A stretch of DNA of 6,566 nucleotides from Pseudanabaenales cyanobacterium (GCA_022360135.1 JAKSDM010001162.1:1-6566); one strand, 5' to 3'. Positions 1-6,330 are shown, numbered from the stretch's first letter. Made by a program: numbers and translations. Notes: generated by a model not told the origin, from the sequence alone.

Positions 1-2
1 AG

Positions 3-1622
3 TGGCCTCGACGAAAAGATTCTAATGATAGTCAATCAGACGTTCAGCCTGAAACTGCTTCATCCCGAGAAGACGCGTTTCCTACTGCTCAACAGCCAGC
101 TCCAGTGACCTCTGAAAGCTCAGAGGCTGCCGACCCACTGGCGGCAATCTCTAGTCCTGACCCGCTTGATCCATCACCGACCCCAGAACGGGTTGACACC
201 GAACGCAGCTATGAGTGGAATCCAGAAAGCGGATTCGCAACGGCCAAAGAGGCTCTAGCCATCAAAACCCCACTGCCGGATGGAAGCCAAATAGTGGGCT
301 ATCCCGCCCTACCTGATCCGGCAATGGAATTGCAGCTATTTCAGGTGAAGCGAGGCGGTGATCCGTTTGAGCAGGCGAGCCTGGCGCGGCTTATTCCACC
401 GGGTGAGATTGCTATTATCGTCGGTGGATACTATCCTGAACTTCATCCCAAAGAAATTCCCCACAAGCGAAATATTGGCCATGCCTGTCTCGCCGTTGGC
501 GTTGAGCGAGAGATTGAAACATTAGTACAGGGTCAGCCCATCCGAGTTAAAGAATCGGGCGTGATGACTATTAATAATCCTCAAAACTATTTAAAGGGAT
601 GTTTTGACGGATTTGGCTATGGTTGCTTTTTTGTCCAGAAGTTGAAATTTCCTGAAGGCATTACCCCCTCTGAGGAGACTGCTTACAAACAGAACATTGT
701 GACGATGATGGCGCTAGCCAATACGTTTATCCCATTTGCCCAGAACAACTTTAATGGCGCCGATCCGCTGGGGATTCATAATCTAGAGAAGGTGCAAGAG
801 GCTGGAGAAAAGTTGATTCTAGCGGTCTATGGAGATAGGGAGGCGATTGCATGGCTGGAGGAGGGTCGAAATACAGCCTATTGCGCCGAGTTGGTGAGTG
901 CCGGGATTAATACCGGCACGGCGAGCGTCCTAACGCCAGATTTCATTCAGCAACTCCGTCAGAAGCTAGTGGCGACGCATGGCGAGGATAGATATCCAGA
1001 TCTGTATGAAGTCGTTAGTCAGCGTATCAACAGCGGTGAATTCCTGCAAAACAACGCAAATCCCAACTTGCAATATGTTCGTTTAGGCATGGTTGAAGAA
1101 GGCGTCAATCTACAGCCCCTTAACCTCCGTTTTCCTACCGCAGATAAGTCAGGCACAGGGCTGGCGTTTATGTACTACGAATTCACAGATATTGCCTATG
1201 GATCCATCCGCGATACTTACCCCCGTCGGGATTTAGCCGGTCTTGAAGGAGCGGAGCGGCAAGTCGCCATAGAGTACAACACTAAGGTGGCGCAGGTCCA
1301 AGTCGAGGCATTTAAGCAAGCCGCCGTCAAATTCAAGCAGCTGGCCAAACTTGATCCGCCGACAACCGCCGCCTTTGACGCCTACGTTGACAATGAAGTT
1401 TTGCCAGCTCTCAACCGGCCTTATTCATCAAAAGCTGAACGGGATACAGCGATGGAAAAACTGGTCGAGCGGGGCCGGATTTTCACGCCAACAGGACCCC
1501 ATGGAGAGGGCATGTTTATCCCACCTGACCTTTATCTGATGCCGACAACGGGTTGGGCAGAGGTATACAATGCTGGAATTGCGTTCTTTCCTGAACATTT
1601 AAGAGAAAGACAAGAAGGATGA
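3..1622 (+). CDS. Uncharacterised protein, 5'-truncated by the window edge; possible permuted papain-like (YiiX/NlpC-P60-like) domain
   Basis: I do not recognise this gene by name. The frame is open without a stop from base 3. The first apparent start, GTG at 105, has no ribosome binding site and lies inside a Pro/Ser/Asp/Glu-rich low-complexity stretch, so the real start is probably upstream of the window. Numbering from the GTG (505 residues): 1-40 looks disordered. Residues 98-130 contain a PPGEIAII strand and a GHACLAVG strand with His126. Residues 258-269 read AYCAELVSAGIN with Cys260. A Gly-Asp/Glu strand, then His, then a late YC-(S/A)-EL-V motif is the order seen in circularly permuted papain-like hydrolases (YiiX/YaeF group), which suggests a cysteine peptidase or amidase fold, but the match is by eye only. 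Residues 380-415 are probably helical. No signal peptide is visible because the N-terminus is missing. It converges on the MCE gene. Coding status is secure; function is open. Confidence 0.85.
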   Translation, partial: WPRRKDSNDSQSDVQPETASSREDAFPTAQQPAPVTSESSEAADPLAAISSPDPLDPSPTPERVDTERSYEWNPESGFATAKEALAIKTPLPDGSQIVGYPALPDPAMELQLFQVKRGGDPFEQASLARLIPPGEIAIIVGGYYPELHPKEIPHKRNIGHACLAVGVEREIETLVQGQPIRVKESGVMTINNPQNYLKGCFDGFGYGCFFVQKLKFPEGITPSEETAYKQNIVTMMALANTFIPFAQNNFNGADPLGIHNLEKVQEAGEKLILAVYGDREAIAWLEEGRNTAYCAELVSAGINTGTASVLTPDFIQQLRQKLVATHGEDRYPDLYEVVSQRINSGEFLQNNANPNLQYVRLGMVEEGVNLQPLNLRFPTADKSGTGLAFMYYEFTDIAYGSIRDTYPRRDLAGLEGAERQVAIEYNTKVAQVQVEAFKQAAVKFKQLAKLDPPTTAAFDAYVDNEVLPALNRPYSSKAERDTAMEKLVERGRIFTPTGPHGEGMFIPPDLYLMPTTGWAEVYNAGIAFFPEHLRERQEG

Positions 1623-1625
1623 AGC

Positions 1626-1644
1626 AATTCCCATTTAGGGATTT
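1626..1644 (+). terminator. Weak stem-loop just after the left-hand gene
   Basis: Three bases after the stop codon at 1622, AATTCCC (1626-1632) can pair with GGGATTT (1638-1644) around an ATTTA loop, with one T-T mismatch. There is no strong T run behind it, so it may be only a weak terminator or an mRNA 3'-end stabiliser. The placement is what makes it plausible. Confidence 0.25.
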
Positions 1645-1673
1645 ACCGTTAAATTTTGAAACGTTCCATCGCT

Positions 1674-1752
1674 GATGGGTGGGGGCGAAGCATCCGACAG
1701 ATAAACGCCCAAAGATCATGAGAATTTTCATCGAATGCTTCGCCCCTGCATC
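1674..1752. repeat. MITE-like palindromic element with GGGGCGAAGCAT arms
   Basis: GGGGCGAAGCAT at 1682-1693 is matched by its perfect 12-bp reverse complement at 1735-1746, 41 bases apart. Outside the arms, GATG at 1674 and CATC at 1749 extend the symmetry imperfectly, and the middle holds a further small palindrome at 1718-1731. Arms with GGGGCGAAGCAT and an AT-rich centre resemble a short non-autonomous palindromic element that I know as frequent between genes in many cyanobacteria. It has no coding capacity. Lying between two convergent genes, its transcript would fold on either strand and might help to end transcription. Family assignment is from memory and needs a genome-wide search. Confidence 0.6.
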
Positions 1753-1760
1753 TATACATC

Positions 1761-1790
1761 ATCATTTATCCGCACATCATTTATCCGCAC
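1761..1790. repeat. Perfect tandem duplication of a 15-bp unit
   Basis: The unit ATCATTTATCCGCAC occurs twice head to tail, at 1761-1775 and 1776-1790, with no mismatch. It sits right after the palindromic element, between the convergent genes, and has no reading frame. It looks like a recent slippage duplication; no function is evident. Confidence 0.85.
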
Positions 1791-1829
1791 GTGGGATAAT
1801 TTCTCGCTTTAAGTGTTAAGTGGACGGCC

Positions 1830-3128
1830 TTAGGGAGCGGATGGGGTTGAATCAGTGGCCATTGGCTCAGTCGGTCTTGGTGGGTTAGGCATAGGCTGTG
1901 CGAGTGAACGAAACGTGTATCGCTGACCATCATGGGTCAGCACGATTGGGGGGGGGGCTTCTAAGGAAGACGGAGATGTCAGTGACACCGTTACCGGCGC
2001 TCCAGATGCAGTTGGGGCGAGAATTTGAGCAATCTGTGTCTGCTGCTGCAAATCTTGGGTAGAGGAAACTAGACCGCTCAGGCCATTAATCAGATCCCGA
2101 ACATTGTTGCGGAATGAGGGATCTCCAGTTAGTTCATCCACATCCGCCATAATTTTCTGAGCGCTTTGGAAAACATCCCTAGCTGATTCCAGGGTTTGCT
2201 GCAGCATGACAATATTTGTAGAGGTATTTAATGCCTCGACCATGTCTCTTAAGTCAGTGGATGTCGCCGCTGCGTTAGCTGATAGCGTCTCGAGGTTCTG
2301 GACAAATTCGCCGTCGGTCACCACTGGCGTTAGGGTGTCCATGATGGCGCGCAGACGATCGCTACTGGCGCTGATATTATCTAGGATACTCACCAAACCT
2401 ACTTGATTATTCAAAAGCAGGTTATTCACCTCAGTCGCCGTCAATTGTAGCTGTTGAGCCGCCTTTGCAACTGAATCGGTGGCGTTTTTTGCGGAAGCTG
2501 TGAGGGGGGTAATCTCTTCCTGCACCGATTGAGTCAGAGAGGTCAGTTCGTTAGTCAGTTGAGCTGCACTGGCGGTAAGGTTTGTGGTGTTATTAACAAT
2601 GGTTTTAATATCCTCAATCAGCTCCGGTTCTGATAACAAATTGACCAGCTCTTCAACCGAAAGCACCAAAGATTCATAACTAGCGCCCGATATCCCGCGC
2701 AAGCGATCGCCTTCACAGACAATCACACTGCCGTCACAATCTGGCCCAAATGGACTCAGGGCCAGATCCGCCGCGGTCAATTCTACTCGGGGCAGAATGT
2801 CTAGAAAAACCTCGCCGATCAGCCCCGTTTGATTTGCTTGCACAATTGAACCACTGGGTATGCGTAAATCGCCCTGAGCAATTTCTACGGTGACATCCAC
2901 TAAATTAGCCTCGGTCTGAATCGCCTGGATGCGACCGACCGGCACCCCTCGATACCGCACTACCGTGCCAATTAACATCCCGGGTGTGCTCTTAAATTCG
3001 ACCATTAGTCGATAGGTCCGATTACCGGGACTCAATCCTCGCAACCAAAGCACCAAAGCGCCAAATAAGCCTACACCAATCAGGATCAGTAAACCGACAG
3101 AGCCTTCTCGAATTGTTCTTGCCCGCAT
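1830..3128 (-). CDS. MCE-domain lipid transporter substrate-binding protein (MlaD / TGD2 / Ycf22-like)
   Basis: A 432-residue single-pass membrane protein of the MCE family, the substrate-binding ring-forming part of Mla/TGD-type ABC lipid transporters. Residues 11-30 form one hydrophobic helix after a basic N-terminus, as expected for an inner-membrane anchor with the rest in the periplasm. The MCE domain spans about 37-115, with the typical FKSTPGMLIGTVVRYRGVPVG segment followed by the late TGLIGEVFLDILP strand. Residues 131-138 hold a Cys-X6-Cys pair that could form a disulfide. From about 155 to 365 the protein is helical and rich in Leu, Thr, Ser and Gln, fitting the long helical tail of MCE proteins. 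The last 60 residues are Pro-rich and probably disordered. The ATG at 3128 is preceded by a good AGGAG. It lies 32 bases downstream of the ATPase gene on the same strand, so the two form an operon. Family is near certain; the lipid carried is unknown. Confidence 0.93.
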   Translation of the reverse strand: MRARTIREGSVGLLILIGVGLFGALVLWLRGLSPGNRTYRLMVEFKSTPGMLIGTVVRYRGVPVGRIQAIQTEANLVDVTVEIAQGDLRIPSGSIVQANQTGLIGEVFLDILPRVELTAADLALSPFGPDCDGSVIVCEGDRLRGISGASYESLVLSVEELVNLLSEPELIEDIKTIVNNTTNLTASAAQLTNELTSLTQSVQEEITPLTASAKNATDSVAKAAQQLQLTATEVNNLLLNNQVGLVSILDNISASSDRLRAIMDTLTPVVTDGEFVQNLETLSANAAATSTDLRDMVEALNTSTNIVMLQQTLESARDVFQSAQKIMADVDELTGDPSFRNNVRDLINGLSGLVSSTQDLQQQTQIAQILAPTASGAPVTVSLTSPSSLEAPPPIVLTHDGQRYTFRSLAQPMPNPPRPTEPMATDSTPSAP

Positions 3129-3133
3129 GTCAT

Positions 3134-3138
3134 CTCCT
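3134..3138 (-). promoter_or_regulatory. Ribosome binding site of the MCE gene
   Basis: On the minus strand AGGAG stands five bases before the ATG at 3128, within GGTGAGGAGATGAC. It fixes the start codon of the MCE gene. It is the clearest Shine-Dalgarno sequence in the window; most other genes here show a weak one or none. Confidence 0.75.
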
Positions 3139-3160
3139 CACCGTTAGTGCATCATTCTTG

Positions 3161-3982
3161 TTAGCCAATAATATGGATTGGACCTTCGACCTTGCCGCTA
3201 AAGAACTGCCGAACTAATGGATTGTCGGTGTTATTGATAGTATCGACAGGCCCGCTCCATTGGATTTTACCTTGATGGAGAAATAGCACCCGATCCGCTG
3301 TCCGACGAATGGTGCTGTCTTGGTGAGTCACCATCACGTAGGAGCTGCATCCTCGTCCTTTTTGAATGCCTCGAATTAAATCTTCAATCACAGTGGATGC
3401 AATCGGATCCAGCCCTGCAGTCGGCTCGTCGTAAAGTAACATAGCGGGACGATCCATCGGGTTTTCTGGATTGGTCATCACAGCTCTGGCAAAACTAACC
3501 CGCTTACGCATGCCGCCGGATAGCTGGGCTGGATAGCGATCGCCAATGCCCGGTAGTCCCACCATCTCTAAAGCATCATCCACCAGCTGCCGAATTTCCC
3601 GTTGCGACAAATGAGAATGCTGATAGAGCAGAAACCCCACGTTCTCTTCCACAGTCAGTGAGTCAAACAGCGCCGCTTGCTGAAACACCATCCCAATTCC
3701 AATCGGATCAGGAGCATCTTCAATCAACCCCATGCGCAGCTTGCCCTGGACGTAAATCTCCCCCGAGTCGGGGGCTAGCAGTCCAGCGATAATTCTGAGG
3801 ATGGTGGATTTCCCGGTGCCAGAGGGACCAATAATCGCTACTGCTTCCCCTCGATAAATGGTTAGGTCAATTCCATCCAAAACCAGGCTAGAACCAAATG
3901 CTTTGCGAATTTGCTTTAAATCAATCAAGGGCTCGTCATCGCAGCCGCAGTCAGGCTGTAATTCAATCAACGGATTAGACAT
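3161..3982 (-). CDS. ABC transporter ATP-binding protein, MlaF / TGD3 type
   Basis: A 273-residue ABC ATPase with every core motif intact: Walker A GPSGTGKST (52-60), Q-loop Q101 in VFQQAALFDSLTVEENV, signature LSGGMRKRVSFARA (154-167), Walker B LLYDEP with catalytic Glu186, D-loop AGLDP (189-193) and switch His220. The FDSLTVEENV stretch and the LSGGM-(R/K)-KR signature are typical of the MlaF/Ttg2A branch that energises MCE lipid transporters, and the next gene downstream encodes the MCE partner. It should act at the cytoplasmic face of the plasma membrane with an MlaE/TGD1-like permease, which is not in this window. An N-terminal DCGCDDE segment (residues 11-17), with Cys12 and Cys14, precedes the fold and is odd for this family. 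No clear Shine-Dalgarno precedes the ATG at 3982. This is the first gene of the operon, so its promoter should lie in 3983-4204. Confidence 0.94.
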   Translation of the reverse strand: MSNPLIELQPDCGCDDEPLIDLKQIRKAFGSSLVLDGIDLTIYRGEAVAIIGPSGTGKSTILRIIAGLLAPDSGEIYVQGKLRMGLIEDAPDPIGIGMVFQQAALFDSLTVEENVGFLLYQHSHLSQREIRQLVDDALEMVGLPGIGDRYPAQLSGGMRKRVSFARAVMTNPENPMDRPAMLLYDEPTAGLDPIASTVIEDLIRGIQKGRGCSSYVMVTHQDSTIRRTADRVLFLHQGKIQWSGPVDTINNTDNPLVRQFFSGKVEGPIHIIG

Positions 3983-4204
3983 GGAGATAACGTTGATAGC
4001 TGTAGAACTTAGGTAGAGAGCACACAGGAGCTAAAGAAATCAATGGCGTACTGCCATCCTCTGCATAGACTTTATCAAATGCTCGATAGAATCGGTGGGC
4101 AAGCAGAAGTTGCTCTCAATCGGTAGACTATCAACCACTCCTTATTTAAGCTGGCGTTTACCTAGACCTCAAGCCACTTCTCATTGATTCTCAAGCTCAA
4201 CACA
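3983..4204. promoter_or_regulatory. Divergent control region between the ATPase gene and yvcK
   Basis: About 220 bases separate the two divergent start codons, so promoters for both the lipid-transport operon and yvcK must lie here. I could not place a convincing -35/-10 pair on either strand. A perfect 5-bp dyad, ATGGC-gtact-GCCAT, at 4043-4057 is the only symmetric site close to the middle and could be an operator. The motif AATCGGT occurs twice (4090-4096 and 4118-4124). No open frame of note lies inside the region. Confidence 0.5.
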
Positions 4205-5587
4205 ATGACCTTCAATTCCTTGAAAAAATCCTTTCGTCACACTTTGCAATTTCTACTGCAAGAGTCGATTTCCCTGACCCCGCCTCGAATCAATCGATGG
4301 TTCAAGTGGCTGGCTCCCGGTTTGTTGGTCAAGCGATGGCTGTTTTTGAGTACAGCGGGTGTGTTGCTAGTCGGTGTAGGCACAGCGATTTGGCTCAAAC
4401 TGACCCCGGTGTTTTACACGGTGCAATTTGTCGGGGCGGCGCTGAGATTCATCACCACCATTATCCCCAATTATGTGAGCGGTCCGCTGGCGGTCCTGGT
4501 TGGCCTTTCATTCATCCTATGGGGTCAGACTCGCACCTTGAGCGCCATTACCGATGTTCTGATGCCGGGGAATGAAGAAGAGTTGGTAGATGTGTTGATC
4601 AACCGTCGACGACTCGATCGCGGCCCTAAGATTGTGGTATTGGGGGGAGGAACTGGACTATCGACTCTCTTAAGGGGCTTGAAACACTATAGTGCAAACA
4701 TTACAGCCATTGTCACCGTGGCTGATGATGGCGGCTCCTCTGGACGGCTCCGCCGTGAGATTGGGGTCCTCCCTCCAGGGGATATTCGCAACTGTATAGC
4801 CGCCCTAGCCGATGAAGAAAAGCTCCTGACAGAACTTTTTCAATATCGGTTTAGGGCGGGCGGCGGTCTGACTGGCCATAGCTTCGGCAACCTATTTCTG
4901 ACTGCTATGAGTGAGGTGACTGGCGATCTAGAACAAGCGATCGCAGCCAGCTCAAAAGTACTTGCCGTCAGAGGGCAGGTACTCCCGGCCACCCTCAGTG
5001 ATGTCCGCCTTTGGGCGGAATTAGGCGATGGCCGCCGCATTGAGGGGGAATCCAACATTACCCAGGCCAAAGGTCGGATTGTCAACATTGGCTGCACCCC
5101 GCCTAACCCGCCTGCTCTACCTAAGGCGCTCAAGGCCATCAACGAGGCCGACTTTATCATCATCGGGCCAGGCAGCCTCTACACCAGCATTATTCCCAAT
5201 CTGTTAGTGCCTGAAATTACCGCGGCGATCGCTGAGCAAAACATCCCTCGAATTTATGTTTGCAACATTATGACAGAGCCTGGGGAAACCCAGAATTTCA
5301 AGGTTTCAGACCATGTACGGGCCTTAGATGAAGCCTGTGGTCAGCCCCTATTTGACGCCGTCTTGGTCCAGAAAAGAACGCCCTCCGCCCAGGCGCTAGA
5401 ACGCTATGCCCAAGGAGAAGCTGAATTTGTTGTTTTGGATCGGGAAACCGTAATCGCATCCGGTCGCCGCATCATTCTTGCCAATGTAATGGTCGAAAAT
5501 GAGCAAACCGGCACTGTCCGCCATCATCCCAATCGCCTCGCCCGAGTCCTTTTGCGGTGGTATACCCGGATGGAAAGACTTGGGTGA
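4205..5587 (+). CDS. yvcK: YvcK/CofD-like UDP-sugar-binding protein with membrane-anchored N-terminus
   Basis: A 460-residue member of the CofD-like YvcK/YbhK family. Numbered from the ATG: IVVLGGGTGLSTLLRGL (about 143-159) is the nucleotide-binding glycine loop, followed by TVADDGGSSGRLR (171-183), PPGDIRNC (190-197), LTGHSFGN (222-229), IIIGPGSLYTSIIPNL (318-333) and YVCNIMTEPGET (351-362), all diagnostic of YvcK. In Bacillus YvcK binds UDP-GlcNAc and is needed for growth on gluconeogenic carbon and for normal cell-wall synthesis; no enzyme activity is established. Bacterial homologues such as those of Bacillus and E. coli are near 300 residues, so the first 140 are an extension. It contains a strong membrane helix (about 45-64) and a second hydrophobic stretch (93-107), with an amphipathic segment between. 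That implies a membrane-bound protein, as I recall for other cyanobacterial homologues. A TTG at 4184 would add seven residues; neither start has a Shine-Dalgarno, so I prefer the ATG. Confidence 0.93.
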   Translation: MTFNSLKKSFRHTLQFLLQESISLTPPRINRWFKWLAPGLLVKRWLFLSTAGVLLVGVGTAIWLKLTPVFYTVQFVGAALRFITTIIPNYVSGPLAVLVGLSFILWGQTRTLSAITDVLMPGNEEELVDVLINRRRLDRGPKIVVLGGGTGLSTLLRGLKHYSANITAIVTVADDGGSSGRLRREIGVLPPGDIRNCIAALADEEKLLTELFQYRFRAGGGLTGHSFGNLFLTAMSEVTGDLEQAIAASSKVLAVRGQVLPATLSDVRLWAELGDGRRIEGESNITQAKGRIVNIGCTPPNPPALPKALKAINEADFIIIGPGSLYTSIIPNLLVPEITAAIAEQNIPRIYVCNIMTEPGETQNFKVSDHVRALDEACGQPLFDAVLVQKRTPSAQALERYAQGEAEFVVLDRETVIASGRRIILANVMVENEQTGTVRHHPNRLARVLLRWYTRMERLG

Positions 5588-5590
5588 TCA

Positions 5591-5839
5591 CTAACTCCCT
5601 TCTGAACTTAACTGCTTGGATATCCAACTGGCGACACCGCTGAAAATAGCCCCCGCCATCAAAATACTAATGGCGGGTAAGAATAGAGGCTGCCAAAGGG
5701 AATACCACAGATTTAATCCCAAATTCAGGTTGGCTGCGCGACCTGCAATGGCGATCGCAAACCAAACAAAGCTAATTAGCACCAAAAACAAATCGATCAT
5801 TAATGCCAGATTCAACCAGCTCAGGATTCTATCTTTCAT
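5591..5839 (-). CDS. Small two-helix integral membrane protein, function unknown
   Basis: An 82-residue hydrophobic protein that I cannot name. Two membrane helices are evident, about residues 12-33 (LMIDLFLVLISFVWFAIAIAG) and 50-72, joined by a short Asn/Leu/Trp-rich loop. The N-terminus has basic residues (K2, R4) and the C-terminus is short, polar and Ser-rich, so a hairpin with both ends in the cytoplasm is likely. The clear hydrophobic periodicity, an ATG start, and a HIP1 site inside the frame favour this strand over the overlapping open frame on the plus strand. Its stop codon is three bases from the stop of yvcK, so the two genes are tail to tail with no room for a terminator and their transcripts probably overlap. 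Only a weak AGG precedes the start. A terminator hairpin ends 17 bases upstream of the start codon. Confidence 0.75.
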   Translation of the reverse strand: MKDRILSWLNLALMIDLFLVLISFVWFAIAIAGRAANLNLGLNLWYSLWQPLFLPAISILMAGAIFSGVASWISKQLSSEGS

Positions 5840-5856
5840 AACCTAAGGCTTAAAAC

Positions 5857-5897
5857 AAAAAAATATGGCTATACTTACAATCGAGCATAACCATACT
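5857..5897 (-). terminator. Intrinsic terminator of the 62-residue-protein gene
   Basis: On the minus strand TATGGTTAT (5895-5887) pairs fully with ATAGCCATA (5872-5864), counting one G-U wobble, around a 14-base loop. The stem can grow by two more pairs, and it is followed directly by seven T (5863-5857). This is the textbook layout of a Rho-independent terminator, about 50 bases after the stop codon of the gene at 5949-6137. It also lies only 17 bases before the start codon of the next minus-strand gene. Confidence 0.75.
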
Positions 5898-5948
5898 GTA
5901 GAAGATGAGTTTTACCAGAACCTATCGACTTTTTCAGTCAATAAGCCA

Positions 5949-6137
5949 TTACTCTAAATCGTTTGAATCGTTGGTCAAAGTTTCGAGATTGTCTGGGTCG
6001 ACGTAATGGCAAACGGCTTCATCTAAACAAATTAACGCCCATCCAGACTCATCAATCCCAACTAAGTTATAAGCGGCCTCTTGAACAAAAAACCCTTTAT
6101 GATTACGAGTTTCTGGTTTCACTTCTACAGTACGCAT
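5949..6137 (-). CDS. Small acidic hypothetical protein, 62 residues
   Basis: A 62-residue protein that I cannot assign to a named family. It begins MRTVEVKPETRNHKG and its middle (residues 17-51) alternates hydrophobic and polar residues, as in FVQEAAYNLVGID, GWALICLDEAV and HYVDPDNLE, which suggests a small beta-barrel of SH3/KOW-like size; that is inference. The C-terminal ten residues are strongly acidic (NDSNDLE). There is no membrane helix or signal peptide, so it is probably cytosolic. Cys37 and Cys43 are the only cysteines. It starts at an ATG with no good Shine-Dalgarno; the nearest GGAG is about 13 bases upstream. An in-frame stop stands shortly upstream (ATG GAG TGA), which limits extension. 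It is followed by a clear terminator and so is probably a single-gene transcript. Sensible composition and the matching terminator support a real gene. Confidence 0.7.
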   Translation of the reverse strand: MRTVEVKPETRNHKGFFVQEAAYNLVGIDESGWALICLDEAVCHYVDPDNLETLTNDSNDLE

Positions 6138-6330
6138 GACTGATAGTTCACTCCATGAAAAAATAAATCTGATTTACAAAAGAGGTATTCAGGATGCCCC
6201 ATAAATAAAGCTCATCTATAGCTTTACTTGAGCTTATCATTAGATTCCTGGGAATTTCATTAAGTTATTTAATTCGACATTGCGATATGTAAAATCACCT
6301 TGGTTACGGTGGGATGACAGCCACCTACAA

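Noticed and set aside
1351..1539. Plus-strand frame of 62 codons inside the left-hand gene
   Set aside because: Out-of-frame shadow of the long gene.
1516..1731. Minus-strand frame of 71 codons over the end of the left gene and the repeat element
   Set aside because: It runs through the palindromic element and the end of a real gene and shows no recognisable pattern.
2206..2406. Plus-strand frame of 66 codons over the MCE gene
   Set aside because: Antisense to the helical part of the MCE protein; no supporting signal.
4297..4575. Plus-strand frame of 92 codons inside the yvcK N-terminus
   Set aside because: Out-of-frame shadow of yvcK; no ribosome site and an implausible His/Cys-rich composition.
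4840..5163. Minus-strand open frame of 107 codons inside yvcK
   Set aside because: Antisense to the conserved YvcK core; composition (Arg, Pro, Ser, Ala) is that of a GC-driven shadow frame.
5616..5846. Plus-strand open frame of 76 codons
   Set aside because: It overlaps the minus-strand two-helix membrane protein almost completely; its translation has no helix or domain pattern, while the minus strand has clear membrane segments.
5905..6003. Plus-strand open frame of about 32 codons after a TATACT hexamer at 5870
   Set aside because: The TATACT lies within the minus-strand terminator stem and the frame runs antisense into the 62-residue gene; no ribosome site.
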